A DNA stretch of 64,000 bases from Beijerinckiaceae bacterium (GTDB lineage: Bacteria > Pseudomonadota > Alphaproteobacteria > Rhizobiales > Beijerinckiaceae). Below the pieces are notes generated by a model. It did not search any database. It had not been told where the DNA came from and saw nothing but the letters and a program-made list of their open reading frames with translations. The translations under genes and the position numbers were made by a program. Below, in pieces: positions 27,328 through 35,561 of the stretch. The stretch covers positions 171,064-235,063 of the forward strand of contig CANGBC010000003.1 of assembly GCA_947452005.1 (NCBI GenBank), given 5' to 3'. How positions within the stretch are numbered: the first letter of the stretch is position 1; each line of letters starts with the position of its first letter.

Positions 27328-28302
27328 ATGAGACAGAGCGCAAAATGGGCCGCATGTCTGCTGGCCGCAATCTGGGTGCAAGCGCCAGCGGCTGCAGAAA
27401 CCTGGCCTGACAAACCCATTCACCTTTTTGTTTCGCAAGGCGCAGGTGGAGGACAGGATTCCATCGCGCGTTACCTGACCGAAAAAGTTGGCGCCATTCT
27501 GGGCCAAGCGATCATCATCGAAAACCGCCCCGGTGCGGGCGGCATCATCGGCACACAAGCTGCCGCGCGCGCCACGCCGGACGGATATAATTTTGCGGTT
27601 ACATCATCAGCCACCATGGCGTCCAATCCGCATTTGGTGAAAAACCTGCCGTATGATCCGCTGAATGATTTTATTCCCGTGGCGATGCTGTCTAAACCCG
27701 GCTTTCTGATTTCCGCTAATCCGAATGTTCCGTTTCGCACCTTGTCCGAATTGATCGCATACGAGAAAGCCTCGCCCGGTCGCCTGACCGTTGCCATCGA
27801 CGGCAATCGCAATGCATCGGGCCTAACCGCAGGCTTCCTCAACAAGACCGCCGGCATCAACATTCGCCTCGTGCCTTATTCGAGTCCGGCTCAAGGCCTT
27901 CAAGATACGATCTCAGGCAGTGTCGATCTTTTCATCTCGCCACCCGGCGTGCATCTGTCGCATATTGCGGCTGGCAAACTGCGTCCCATCGCGGTCTCGG
28001 GCATCACACGCGAGGTGTCGTTGCCTGATGTGCCCATGATTGGCGAAACGCTGCCGGGCTTTCGCATTCTGGGCTGGCTGATGATTTCGGCGCCGAAAGG
28101 CACACCAGCAGAGCCGATTGCACGCATGAATGCGGCATTTGATCGCGTCTTGAAAGACAAGTTGGTCATCGAATGGATGCAGAATTTCGGCTCGCCCGCC
28201 AATGCAGGCGCAGGCACGCCTGACGAATTACGCAGCTTCGTGCGCGACGAAATCGCCCTCTGGGGCAGAATGATCTCAGATATCGGCCTTGATGCCCAAT
28301 AA
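27328..28302 (+). CDS. TTT/Bug-family solute-binding protein (classic subgroup)
   Basis: 324 residues behind AGGGGGAG; leader MRQSAKWAACLLAAIWVQAPAAA. It is a classic Bug receptor: WPDKPIHLFVSQGAGGGQDS, IENRPGAGGIIGTQAAARA, and ATPDGYNFAV. Members bind carboxylates through the two glycine-rich loops. It belongs to a different subgroup from the DFYxGKxI proteins in this window and is most like the 41320 product. It is followed after 15 bases by a D-2-hydroxyacid dehydrogenase gene, suggesting the ligand is a 2-hydroxy or 2-oxo acid. TctAB genes are absent. Confidence 0.88.
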   Translation: MRQSAKWAACLLAAIWVQAPAAAETWPDKPIHLFVSQGAGGGQDSIARYLTEKVGAILGQAIIIENRPGAGGIIGTQAAARATPDGYNFAVTSSATMASNPHLVKNLPYDPLNDFIPVAMLSKPGFLISANPNVPFRTLSELIAYEKASPGRLTVAIDGNRNASGLTAGFLNKTAGINIRLVPYSSPAQGLQDTISGSVDLFISPPGVHLSHIAAGKLRPIAVSGITREVSLPDVPMIGETLPGFRILGWLMISAPKGTPAEPIARMNAAFDRVLKDKLVIEWMQNFGSPANAGAGTPDELRSFVRDEIALWGRMISDIGLDAQ

Positions 28303-28317
28303 ACGGAAAATCACGCT

Positions 28318-29286
28318 ATGACTGTCGCAAAACCGTCCATTCTCATTCTACTGCCCTGGGAACCCAAGATTCGCTTCACTTATGAAAAGCTGATCAACGC
28401 GCGCTTTCCGGATTTGCCCGTCACGACGGTTGGAACCTTGGCAGAGGCTGCTACTGCGATTTCTGAAGCTGAGATCTTCATGGCCTTTGGTGTGGCTGTG
28501 AAAGAAGATATTTTCGTCACAGCCAAGAAATTGCGCTGGGTGCATGCTTTCGGCACGGGCGTTGATGGCATTATTGATCGCGCTGGTTTGGCGCGTGATG
28601 TGATTGTTACATCCACACGCGGCATTCATGGCGCGCCGTTGTCTGAGATTGCGATGCTTCACATGCTGGCTCTGGCACGCGATTATCCGCGTTCCATCCG
28701 CGCGCACGACAAGCATCAATGGGATCGTTTCCGCGCGAGCCTGCTGCAAGGCAAGCGCGCGGGCATTCTGGGTGTCGGCCTGATTGCGGAATCACTCGCC
28801 CCGCGTCTCCACGCTTTGGGCATGCATGTGGTGGGCATTTCACGTACAGCGCGCGACCTGCCGGGATTTTCATCCTGGGCACCGCGCGATGACCTCAAAA
28901 AAGCTGTTTCCGATCTCGACTATCTGGTGCTGCTCATTCCGCTGGATGAAACCACGCACCACATCATCAATGCAGATGTGATTGGCGCTATGAAACCCGG
29001 CGCTTACATCATCAATATTGCGCGTGGTGGCGTGATTGATGAAAAGGCGCTCGCAAGCGCTCTGCATTCCGGCCAACTAGGGGGTGCCGCGCTCGACACG
29101 GTTCACAAAGAACCCCTGCCCGCCGATGACCCGCTCTGGGATGCGCCACATCTGATCGTCACGCCGCATCTGGGTGGTTTTTACGACACTTATCCGGAAG
29201 ATTCGATCGACCAGATCTATACGAATATTGCCGCCTATCTCGCAGGCAAGCCGCAAGACATGGTCAATCTGGAAGCGCGGGCTTAA
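28318..29286 (+). CDS. D-2-hydroxyacid dehydrogenase (NAD(P)-dependent)
   Basis: 322 residues. The nucleotide-binding fingerprint AGILGVGLIAESLA is followed by the catalytic set of the family: R236 in NIARGGVIDE, E265 in VHKEPLP, and H284 in TPHLGG. The domain order and length match glyoxylate/hydroxypyruvate-type reductases. The second nucleotide-binding strand ends VVGISRTAR, where an arginine suggests NADP(H). It is directly downstream of a TTT binding protein gene and probably reduces or oxidises the imported acid or its breakdown product. Confidence 0.88.
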   Translation: MTVAKPSILILLPWEPKIRFTYEKLINARFPDLPVTTVGTLAEAATAISEAEIFMAFGVAVKEDIFVTAKKLRWVHAFGTGVDGIIDRAGLARDVIVTSTRGIHGAPLSEIAMLHMLALARDYPRSIRAHDKHQWDRFRASLLQGKRAGILGVGLIAESLAPRLHALGMHVVGISRTARDLPGFSSWAPRDDLKKAVSDLDYLVLLIPLDETTHHIINADVIGAMKPGAYIINIARGGVIDEKALASALHSGQLGGAALDTVHKEPLPADDPLWDAPHLIVTPHLGGFYDTYPEDSIDQIYTNIAAYLAGKPQDMVNLEARA

Positions 29287-29295
29287 TGCCCGCGC
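29275..29295. terminator. hairpin spanning a stop codon between convergent genes
   Basis: GCGCGGGC (29275-29282) and GCCCGCGC (29288-29295) pair around TTAAT, which contains the TAA stop of the dehydrogenase gene. No U-tract follows. It is the second hairpin in this window built over a stop codon at a convergent junction (compare 3938-3959). Confidence 0.45.
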
Positions 29296-29301
29296 ATCAA
29301 C

Positions 29302-30489
29302 TCAAAGCTCGGTAATTTGCTGCGGGAATGTGTGCAGCGCTTCAACCTTGCCGTTCTCATCGACCAGCCAATTGTCACACACCCAGCTATAGGTGCGCTC
29401 CGTCACATAGGTTGGATGCACAGCAAAGAGCATGTTCGGGCCGACCTTTAATGTTTCGTCTTGGCGAATGAGCGGACGCTCGACCATGTCATAGCCTTGG
29501 CCGTGCGCGTAAAGACGATTTTCCTGCGGGCGACCGCCCTTGCGCATAAACTCATTATAGCGCGCGAAAATATCAGCCGGGTCAGCGCCGGGCTGCAGCA
29601 ATTCAAGCGTGAATTTCTGCGCCTCCAAAACGAAAGCAAACTCGTCTTTCATTTCTTGCGAGGCTTTGCCGAGCACCCAGGTGCGACCAATCTCGCCATA
29701 AAAACCACCCGGACCATTGTTCTCGATGAGCATGCAAAACTGATCGCCTTCGCGCAGCACACGGTTCTGCATATGCGGTGGCTGCATCACAGCTGCCGTG
29801 CCTACGGGGCCAGAGGCTGCCATATACCAGCCCTGCTCACTGCCCATGTCTGTTGCAACAGCGCGCGCGATTTCCACAACCTCACTATCGCGCAAACCGG
29901 GACGCAGATTTTTCGTGACCGCTTCCGCGCAGGCATCCTGCAAGGCCGTCATACGGCGGATGAGCGCGATTTCTTCCGCGCTCTTCACCGCCTTGATCGG
30001 ATCAACCAGAGGCGTTGCGTCAATGAACTTTGCCTTGGTCAGGTTTTTCTGAAGATGATCGACAAAGGCATAGGAGAGCGAACCGGGCGCCAGCAGGCCG
30101 ATGGTTGCGCCCTGATATTTTTCCAAAGCCTTCAACGCGCATTCCGCATCATAGGTCGATGCATAATGCACGGATGAATAGCCCGGCACGCCCATGAGGC
30201 GCTGCACACCCCGGCGCGGCGTGGCATCCAGCGTCGTGAAATGCTGGTCCTGACCAAAAGGTCCCTGCGCCACAGCGCTGATTTCGCCATCGAGTGGAAA
30301 GATCACCGTATAGAGATAGCCATTGGTGGCCGGCATGTCGGTCAGATATTTAACATAGCCGCCGACAAAATCATTATTGGCCTGTGCGATCAGCACATCG
30401 ACCTTGGCCTCTTTCATCGCCGCGCGGATCGCCGCCCAGCGCCTTTGCAATTCAGCCATGGAAATAGGCGTATTGATCCGCTCGTTCAT
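29302..30489 (-). CDS. M24/creatinase-like protein with non-canonical metal site
   Basis: 395 residues, ATG at 30489 behind CGGAGATC. The C-terminal half has the pita-bread fold of M24 peptidases and creatinase. The five metal ligands of aminopeptidases are mostly replaced: the two Asp positions read N257 and E266 (GEIGRTW), the histidine is kept (H329 in YAHGQGY), and the two Glu positions read H358 and C371. In contrast, H239 and E266 align, from memory, with creatinase H232 and E262. A metal-free C-N hydrolase is therefore more likely than a peptidase. It is the last gene of the 35383-29302 operon. Confidence 0.75.
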   Translation of the reverse strand: MNERINTPISMAELQRRWAAIRAAMKEAKVDVLIAQANNDFVGGYVKYLTDMPATNGYLYTVIFPLDGEISAVAQGPFGQDQHFTTLDATPRRGVQRLMGVPGYSSVHYASTYDAECALKALEKYQGATIGLLAPGSLSYAFVDHLQKNLTKAKFIDATPLVDPIKAVKSAEEIALIRRMTALQDACAEAVTKNLRPGLRDSEVVEIARAVATDMGSEQGWYMAASGPVGTAAVMQPPHMQNRVLREGDQFCMLIENNGPGGFYGEIGRTWVLGKASQEMKDEFAFVLEAQKFTLELLQPGADPADIFARYNEFMRKGGRPQENRLYAHGQGYDMVERPLIRQDETLKVGPNMLFAVHPTYVTERTYSWVCDNWLVDENGKVEALHTFPQQITEL

Positions 30490-30501
30490 CTTGATCTCCG
30501 A

Positions 30502-31491
30502 TCAGAGCCGCAGCAAGCGCGCCGCATTGCCATAGAGGATGGCATGACGCGTCTCGGCAGACACATCCATTTCCGAAATGCCTTTATAGGTCTTGGCGAT
30601 TGGCCCAAGCGGCGCATCGGTTGCAAAGACAATCTTTTCGGGCCCAAAGAAATCAAGCGCGCATTTGACGCCATTGGTGGCACCAAACATCGCCGTGTCG
30701 CCGTAGAACATTTTAAAATAGTCCATATGCGGTTTTTTGAGGCCGGGTATGATGCCGGAATAATCCTCATCGCTCGTGCGCGCACCCAGCACATCCATGC
30801 CAGGTCCAATGCGACCATCGAAGAAGGGGATCATGCCGCCTGCATGATGGGTGATGATTTCCAGATCGGGATGACGATCAAACAGACCATCAAAAACCAA
30901 ACGCGACATGGCAATCGACGTGTCATAGGGCCAGCCAAAGCACCACCACAATTCAAAGCGCGACTTTGCCTCGGAGGCATAATCCGACGAGGTCGCGGCT
31001 GTGCGGGTGGGATGCAACCAGATCGGCTTTTTCAATTCCGCCATAGCGGCGAAGAAGGGGCGAAAACGCGGCTCATCCAGCGGATGTCCGCCGACATGAT
31101 TATAAATCAGCACACCCTTGGCACCGAGCTGGAGCACTGCGCGCTGGGCTTCAGCAATGGCACCGTCCACATCACCCATATAAACGGCGGCGGCAAAACC
31201 AACGAAACGATCGGGATATTTCTGGCAGAGCTCCGCCATTTCGTCATTGGCAATGCGCGCGAGCTCAGGCCCTGTGGTCGCATCGCCAATTTCTTCCAGC
31301 GCGGGGTTGGGCAGGCTGATGACCTGACGATAATCAGGCACACTGTCCATATCGCGAAAGCGGGCGTCGAGATCAGTGAGCGGCTTCACAGCCAAAAGGC
31401 GCGTAACGATATTGCCGAGTTTTGGTGCCAGCACCACCATGCGATCCAGAAAGGAGCGCGGTGCGAGATGCGTATAGAGATCGATGACCAT
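30502..31491 (-). CDS. ACMSD-type amidohydrolase/decarboxylase family protein
   Basis: 329 residues; GAGG precedes the ATG at 31491. It belongs to the amidohydrolase-2 group that contains aminocarboxymuconate semialdehyde decarboxylase: H160 (IWLHPTR), H215/H216 (ITHHAGG) and D292 (FATDAPLGP) supply metal ligands and base. The N-terminal metal motif, normally HxH, reads YTH (Y6, H8), so the first ligand is altered. Non-hydrolytic decarboxylation or ring hydrolysis are both possible. It lies 11 bases after the beta-keto acid cleavage gene and 12 bases before the creatinase-like gene. Confidence 0.82.
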   Translation of the reverse strand: MVIDLYTHLAPRSFLDRMVVLAPKLGNIVTRLLAVKPLTDLDARFRDMDSVPDYRQVISLPNPALEEIGDATTGPELARIANDEMAELCQKYPDRFVGFAAAVYMGDVDGAIAEAQRAVLQLGAKGVLIYNHVGGHPLDEPRFRPFFAAMAELKKPIWLHPTRTAATSSDYASEAKSRFELWWCFGWPYDTSIAMSRLVFDGLFDRHPDLEIITHHAGGMIPFFDGRIGPGMDVLGARTSDEDYSGIIPGLKKPHMDYFKMFYGDTAMFGATNGVKCALDFFGPEKIVFATDAPLGPIAKTYKGISEMDVSAETRHAILYGNAARLLRL

Positions 31492-31502
31492 CTTTGCCTC
31501 GC

Positions 31503-32459
31503 TTAAAAATTCACCCGATCGCCACCCTTGAGGCCAAGCACTTCGCGTGCTTCGGCAGGGGTTGCAACTTCATGACCAAGTTCTTCGACGATGCGTCGAA
31601 TCTTGGCGACTTGCTCGGCATTGGAAGAGGCAAGCTTGCCGCGACCAATAAAGAGCGAATCCTCCAGCCCCACACGCACATTGCCACCCATCATGGCGGC
31701 CTGTGTGGCGAAGGGCATTTGAAAGCGACCGGCGGCCAGCACCGACCAGCGATATTGATCGCCAAACAATTTGTCGGCGGTCCGCTTCATGAACATGAGA
31801 TTTTCAAGATCAGGGCCGATGCCGCCGAGAATGCCGAAGATCAATTGCAAGAAGACGGGTGGCTTGAACCAGCCCTTATCGAGGCAATAGGCCAGATTAT
31901 AGAGATGGCCGACGTCGTAGCATTCATGTTCGAACTTGGTGCCGTGGCCTTCACCGAGCAATTTATAAATGCGCTCTATGTCGCCAAACGTGTTGCGGAA
32001 GATGAAATCCTTGGTGCCGCGCAGATATGGCTCTTCCCACGGATGCTTCCAGCTGGTGTAGCGATCCGCCAGCGGATGAATGGCAAAATTCATAGAGCCC
32101 ATGTTGAGCGAGCACATTTCGGGTGAGGCCTGCAGAGGCGCTGCAAGGCGTTCATCGACCGTCATGTTGAGACCACCACCGGTGGTGATGTTGATCACAG
32201 CATCTGTCGCCTGTTTGATACGCGGCAGGAATTCCATGAAGACTTTGGGATCTGGCGTAGGCTTGCCGTCTTTCGGATCACGCGCATGAAGATGCAGAAT
32301 GGATGCACCAGCCTCAGCAGCTGCAATCGCCTGTTCAGCGATTTGTGCCGGCGTGATCGGCAGAGCATCCGACATGGTTGGCGTGTGAATGCCGCCTGTC
32401 ACCGCGCAGGTGATGATGACTTTCTTCGACGGATCAGTCTTTTTGGGCGCGTCGGACAT
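31503..32459 (-). CDS. Beta-keto acid cleavage enzyme (BKACE, DUF849)
   Basis: 318 residues from the ATG at 32459, with GGAG inside the end of the upstream gene; an ATG at 32489 is possible. The zinc motif ILHLHARD (H56, H58) and the NITTGGG, GVRVGLED-like (GNVRVGLEDSLF) segments are diagnostic of the 3-keto-5-aminohexanoate cleavage family. These enzymes condense a beta-keto acid with acetyl-CoA to yield acetoacetate and a new CoA ester. The gene follows a 3-hydroxyacyl-CoA dehydrogenase by one base, so the two may make and cleave the same beta-keto compound, as in carnitine degradation. Confidence 0.9.
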   Translation of the reverse strand: MSDAPKKTDPSKKVIITCAVTGGIHTPTMSDALPITPAQIAEQAIAAAEAGASILHLHARDPKDGKPTPDPKVFMEFLPRIKQATDAVINITTGGGLNMTVDERLAAPLQASPEMCSLNMGSMNFAIHPLADRYTSWKHPWEEPYLRGTKDFIFRNTFGDIERIYKLLGEGHGTKFEHECYDVGHLYNLAYCLDKGWFKPPVFLQLIFGILGGIGPDLENLMFMKRTADKLFGDQYRWSVLAAGRFQMPFATQAAMMGGNVRVGLEDSLFIGRGKLASSNAEQVAKIRRIVEELGHEVATPAEAREVLGLKGGDRVNF

Positions 32460-32460
32460 G

Positions 32461-33384
32461 TCAGGCTCCTTCACCGCGATCAGCGGCATTGGCTTTTTTC
32501 AAATGGGTGAAGACGCGCTTGCGCAGAGCCTGCGCTTCTTCTGGTGTCCAGGCCATAAAGCCCTCGCCAGATTTCACGCCGAATTTGCCCTCGGCGATGA
32601 GCTTGTCGAGATAGGGATTCGGGCCCGTGCTGCGATCAAGCGCGGGGATGATCGTCTTGTGAATATCAAGCGTCAGTTCTGTGCCGATGAGATCGGAATT
32701 TTCCAGTGGCCCCAGCACAGCCAGGCGACGACCAAAGCTTGCCTTGATCACCGTATCCACCGTGCGGGCATCGCAGATGCCCTCCGCCACCAGCGCAATG
32801 GCTTCGCGCCACAGCGCATGCTGCAAGCGGTTGCCGACAAAGCCTGCGACATCTTTCATGACGCGCACAGGCGTTTTGCCAGCCGCCGCCAGCAAAGCCA
32901 TCATGGCCTCGATGTGGCGCACCTCGGTGTCGGGCATGCCGACCACTTCGACAAGCGGCACGAGGAATGGCGGGTTCCACCAATGTGTGCCTAGCATGCG
33001 CGCGCGTGTTGGCAGATCACCTACAATCGAGCCTATCGGCATGACGGATGTATTGGAGGCCAGCACCGCATCCTTGCGCGCGAGTGCTTCGAGCTTGCCG
33101 AAAATCTCGCGCTTCAGTTCTACCTTTTCGGGCGCACATTCAAAGATGAATTGCGCCCCCGCAACAGCCTCCGCCATGTCGGCATGGCCCGACACAAGCG
33201 GAAGGCAATCAGTGGGTTCATCCAGATCGCGAAGATTGCTCTCAATCCGCGCGTGAAGCGTGTCGAGCGAGGCCTGATAGGCATCGTAGACGCGGACCTT
33301 GTGGCCGGCACGCGCAAAGACTTGCGCAATGCCGTGCCCCATCAGGCCCGCGCCAATGATCGAAATATGCGCCCGCTCGCTCAT
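32461..33384 (-). CDS. 3-hydroxyacyl-CoA / carnitine-type dehydrogenase
   Basis: 307 residues, GAGGAAC upstream. N-terminal Rossmann fingerprint ISIIGAGLMGHGIAQVFARAG with an aspartate after the second strand (VRVYDAYQ), which favours NAD+. The ASNTSVMPIG and GTHWWNPP segments match the active-site region of 3-hydroxyacyl-CoA dehydrogenases and L-carnitine dehydrogenase, although the usual HFFNP is HWWNP. The short, monofunctional length and the neighbouring BKACE gene favour a carnitine-dehydrogenase-like role: oxidising a 3-hydroxy acid to the 3-oxo acid that BKACE cleaves. Confidence 0.85.
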   Translation of the reverse strand: MSERAHISIIGAGLMGHGIAQVFARAGHKVRVYDAYQASLDTLHARIESNLRDLDEPTDCLPLVSGHADMAEAVAGAQFIFECAPEKVELKREIFGKLEALARKDAVLASNTSVMPIGSIVGDLPTRARMLGTHWWNPPFLVPLVEVVGMPDTEVRHIEAMMALLAAAGKTPVRVMKDVAGFVGNRLQHALWREAIALVAEGICDARTVDTVIKASFGRRLAVLGPLENSDLIGTELTLDIHKTIIPALDRSTGPNPYLDKLIAEGKFGVKSGEGFMAWTPEEAQALRKRVFTHLKKANAADRGEGA

Positions 33385-33393
33385 GCTTGTTCC

Positions 33394-34194
33394 TCAGCCT
33401 GCCGTGTAGCCGCCGTCGGCGTATAGAATGTGCCCGGTGTAGAAATCGGACGCACGCGAGGCCAAGAAGAGAAGCGGACCGGCCAGATCTTCCGGTTCAC
33501 CCAGACGACCCTTGGGCACGCGCGCCAGGAAGCCCGCACGCGTGGTGGTGGCCTTCTCGTCATCGGCAAACATCCACGCCGTCAAAGGCGAACGGAACAC
33601 GGTCGGTGCAATCGCATTGACCGTAATGCCCATCGGCCCCAGCTCGCAGCCCAAAGCCTTGGTGATGCCGTCAACCGCAGACTTGGAGGCGCAATAAGCC
33701 GTGTAGCCCGCTGGATGACCGAGCAGCCCGCGCGCCGACGACATGAGAATGATCTTGCCACCGCCCTGCACCAGCATCTGCTTGGTGGCAGCTTTCGCCA
33801 TCAACCAGCTTTGCGTGACATTGGCATCCATGACGTCGAGAAAACGCTCGGGCGCCATCTGGTCGATCTTCGACACATCGTTCTTGCCGGAAGCCACAAC
33901 GAGAATATCGACGCGACCGAAACGCTTCACGCCAGCCGCAATAATGTCATCGCAAATGACTTCGGTGGAGGGACGCACATTGAGCGCCTCAACTTCTGCG
34001 CCCAAAGCCTTACAATCAGCCGAAATCTGATCGAGTTCGGCCTTCTTGCCAGCGGTCAGCACAAGCTTGCAGCCAGCACCTGCAAAGACTTGCGCCGCCA
34101 GTGCACCAAAAGCGCCGGAGGCGCCCGTGATGACAGCGACCTTGCCCTTCACATCGAAAAGCGAAGCAGGATTTTTCAGGAAATCTGCGCTCAT
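33394..34194 (-). CDS. SDR family oxidoreductase
   Basis: 266 residues. Classical short-chain dehydrogenase: cofactor motif TGASGAFGALAAQ, a catalytic serine in LMSSARG, and YCASK with catalytic Tyr and Lys; C-terminal LLFLASRASDFYTGHILYADGG is the usual tail. The start ATG overlaps the TGA-ending gene order so that the next gene upstream (cupin) ends within its first codon (ATGA). It probably oxidises or reduces a hydroxy intermediate of the operon's pathway; the natural substrate cannot be read from sequence. Confidence 0.9.
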   Translation of the reverse strand: MSADFLKNPASLFDVKGKVAVITGASGAFGALAAQVFAGAGCKLVLTAGKKAELDQISADCKALGAEVEALNVRPSTEVICDDIIAAGVKRFGRVDILVVASGKNDVSKIDQMAPERFLDVMDANVTQSWLMAKAATKQMLVQGGGKIILMSSARGLLGHPAGYTAYCASKSAVDGITKALGCELGPMGITVNAIAPTVFRSPLTAWMFADDEKATTTRAGFLARVPKGRLGEPEDLAGPLLFLASRASDFYTGHILYADGGYTAG

Positions 34195-34541
34195 GGTTTC
34201 AACCCCGGCGGATAAGGAATGACGACCATCATGGTGCAGGTGTGATTGGTGCGGTTTTCGATCACACGCACTTCACCCGGCGCGATGGTGCAGGAATCAA
34301 ACTTGTTCAGCACCGTCTCTTGGCCATCGATGATCACAGTCATTTCGCCTTCAATGACGACATAGACTTTTTCGAAGGGCGTTGAATCCGGACCGGCGCC
34401 ACCGCCGGGCAGGAATTGCGAAAGGCCGATCCATTGATTGGTCGGGCCGCCGGGCTCGAAGCCCTGCAAGCGAAGACCTACAACGCCCCTGTGATTAGGG
34501 GCGTCATAGGGCTGCGCATCTTCAAAGCGCTTGAGATGCAT
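34191..34541 (-). CDS. Small cupin-domain protein
   Basis: 116 residues, translationally coupled on both sides (shares a base with the cyclase stop, overlaps the SDR start by four bases). One cupin barrel: GLSQFLPGGGAGPDSTPFEKVYVVIEGEMTV, where the usual histidines of motif 1 are absent, and PGEVRVIENRTNHTC in motif 2 with one histidine. Metal binding is therefore doubtful. Likely an accessory isomerase or ligand-binding protein for the pathway of the surrounding operon. Confidence 0.78.
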   Translation of the reverse strand: MHLKRFEDAQPYDAPNHRGVVGLRLQGFEPGGPTNQWIGLSQFLPGGGAGPDSTPFEKVYVVIEGEMTVIIDGQETVLNKFDSCTIAPGEVRVIENRTNHTCTMMVVIPYPPGLKP

Positions 34542-35383
34542 CAGAAGGCCTCGCCGCGTTCGATGCGATAATCACCGCCCTTGTCGATCATGGCGACGAG
34601 ACGGATGATGCAGCCATCGCCCTTATCCCAATTCCACGGGAAGAAGGCGAAAGTGACGCGCTTGCCAGTGACGGCATCGAGATCGCCGCCGACATTTTCA
34701 ATGCCGAGAATGCCGTTGGTGAAGAGCTTGCGATGCACGGGTTCCCACTCAGGGAAATCATCCTTCCAATCGCGGCCGCCCGACCATTCGAAATATTCTT
34801 TTTCAAGATGGGGCAAGAGTGGACCATTGCGCTGCGGACCAATGGCGGTGGCGAGCGGGTGATCATTGGCCTGCGTATCGTGGCCAACAACCTTCACCTT
34901 CTTCTCGACAAACCAGTCACCGGCTGAGGGCACGAAGCCCGGTGCCTTGGCGAAATAATCTTCATTGTCGCCGTAAATCTTGTGCCAGCCGGTGTTGATG
35001 ATCACGACATCGCCGGGGCGCACAACTTTGCCAGCAGCCTTTTCGAGATCATCATATGTGATCGATTCCCACTGCTTTTTGGGGATCGAGACAACAATGC
35101 CTGAGCCGAAGAAATGCGGCAGCGGCACTTCATCGATGAAAGGCGTGCCGGGGACGACGTGGGCGGGCGCATCAATATGCGTCGTGCAATGCATGGAGGT
35201 GGTGATGCGCTGCGACAGCACGCCAGACTTCGCCATGTAATGAATGCGCTCAATCTTCACGTCCTGGAAATAGGGCCAATTGGGCGCCTGAAAGCCAAAG
35301 CGATGCGAGAGATTGTAGAATTCGAGTCCCATGGCATTATCGAGGTTGCCCTCGAACTGAATGCCGCGAATGGTCACGGGCAT
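34541..35383 (-). CDS. Cyclase family protein (kynurenine formamidase-like metal hydrolase)
   Basis: 280 residues from the ATG at 35383, chosen because GGAGG lies seven bases upstream; longer in-frame starts lack one. The metal-binding signature HxxTHxDxPxH reads HCTTHIDAPAH (H65, H69, D71, H75), with Thr in place of the usual Gly before TH. Family members (kynurenine formamidase, isatin hydrolase) hydrolyse N-formyl groups or cyclic amides using Mn/Zn. As first gene of the minus-strand operon it may open the ring or remove a formyl group. It diverges from an IclR regulator gene across a 178-base gap containing operator-like repeats. Confidence 0.87.
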   Translation of the reverse strand: MPVTIRGIQFEGNLDNAMGLEFYNLSHRFGFQAPNWPYFQDVKIERIHYMAKSGVLSQRITTSMHCTTHIDAPAHVVPGTPFIDEVPLPHFFGSGIVVSIPKKQWESITYDDLEKAAGKVVRPGDVVIINTGWHKIYGDNEDYFAKAPGFVPSAGDWFVEKKVKVVGHDTQANDHPLATAIGPQRNGPLLPHLEKEYFEWSGGRDWKDDFPEWEPVHRKLFTNGILGIENVGGDLDAVTGKRVTFAFFPWNWDKGDGCIIRLVAMIDKGGDYRIERGEAF

Positions 35384-35470
35384 AATCGTCCTCCGTTTGC
35401 GCTTCATCCCGGCGGCGGAATTGCCGCCTAACTTTTTCTGGCAGCTTTTCGCCGCCAAATTTCTTGTGGT

Positions 35471-35499
35471 CCATGATACGATACGCATGTACCATATGG
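35471..35499. promoter_or_regulatory. candidate IclR operator in the divergent intergenic region
   Basis: CCATGATACGATAC (35471-35484) is followed by an inverted relative, GTACCATATGG (35489-35499). The first element recurs with one change upstream of the TRAP operon at 36412. The site lies 63 bases upstream of the IclR start codon and 88 bases from the cyclase start, where one bound dimer could control both directions. Confidence 0.55.
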
Positions 35500-35561
35500 C
35501 GGTCAATCAGCTGTCCCGCGGTTTTTCCCACGCGCGTTCAAGGCCGGTCGAAGGAGGAAGA

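Noticed and set aside
30241..31506. A 421-codon open frame on the plus strand
   Set aside because: It lies wholly opposite the creatinase-like and ACMSD-type genes, which have clear family motifs and ribosome sites. The antisense product shows no recognisable domain.
33430..34215. A 261-codon plus-strand open frame
   Set aside because: Antisense to the SDR gene, whose cofactor and YxxxK motifs are complete; long antisense frames are expected in this GC-rich codon use.
35361..35561. N-terminal extension of the IclR gene
   Set aside because: The frame is open, but it covers the divergent promoter and operator-like repeats; the ATG at 35562 has an excellent ribosome site and gives the normal family length.
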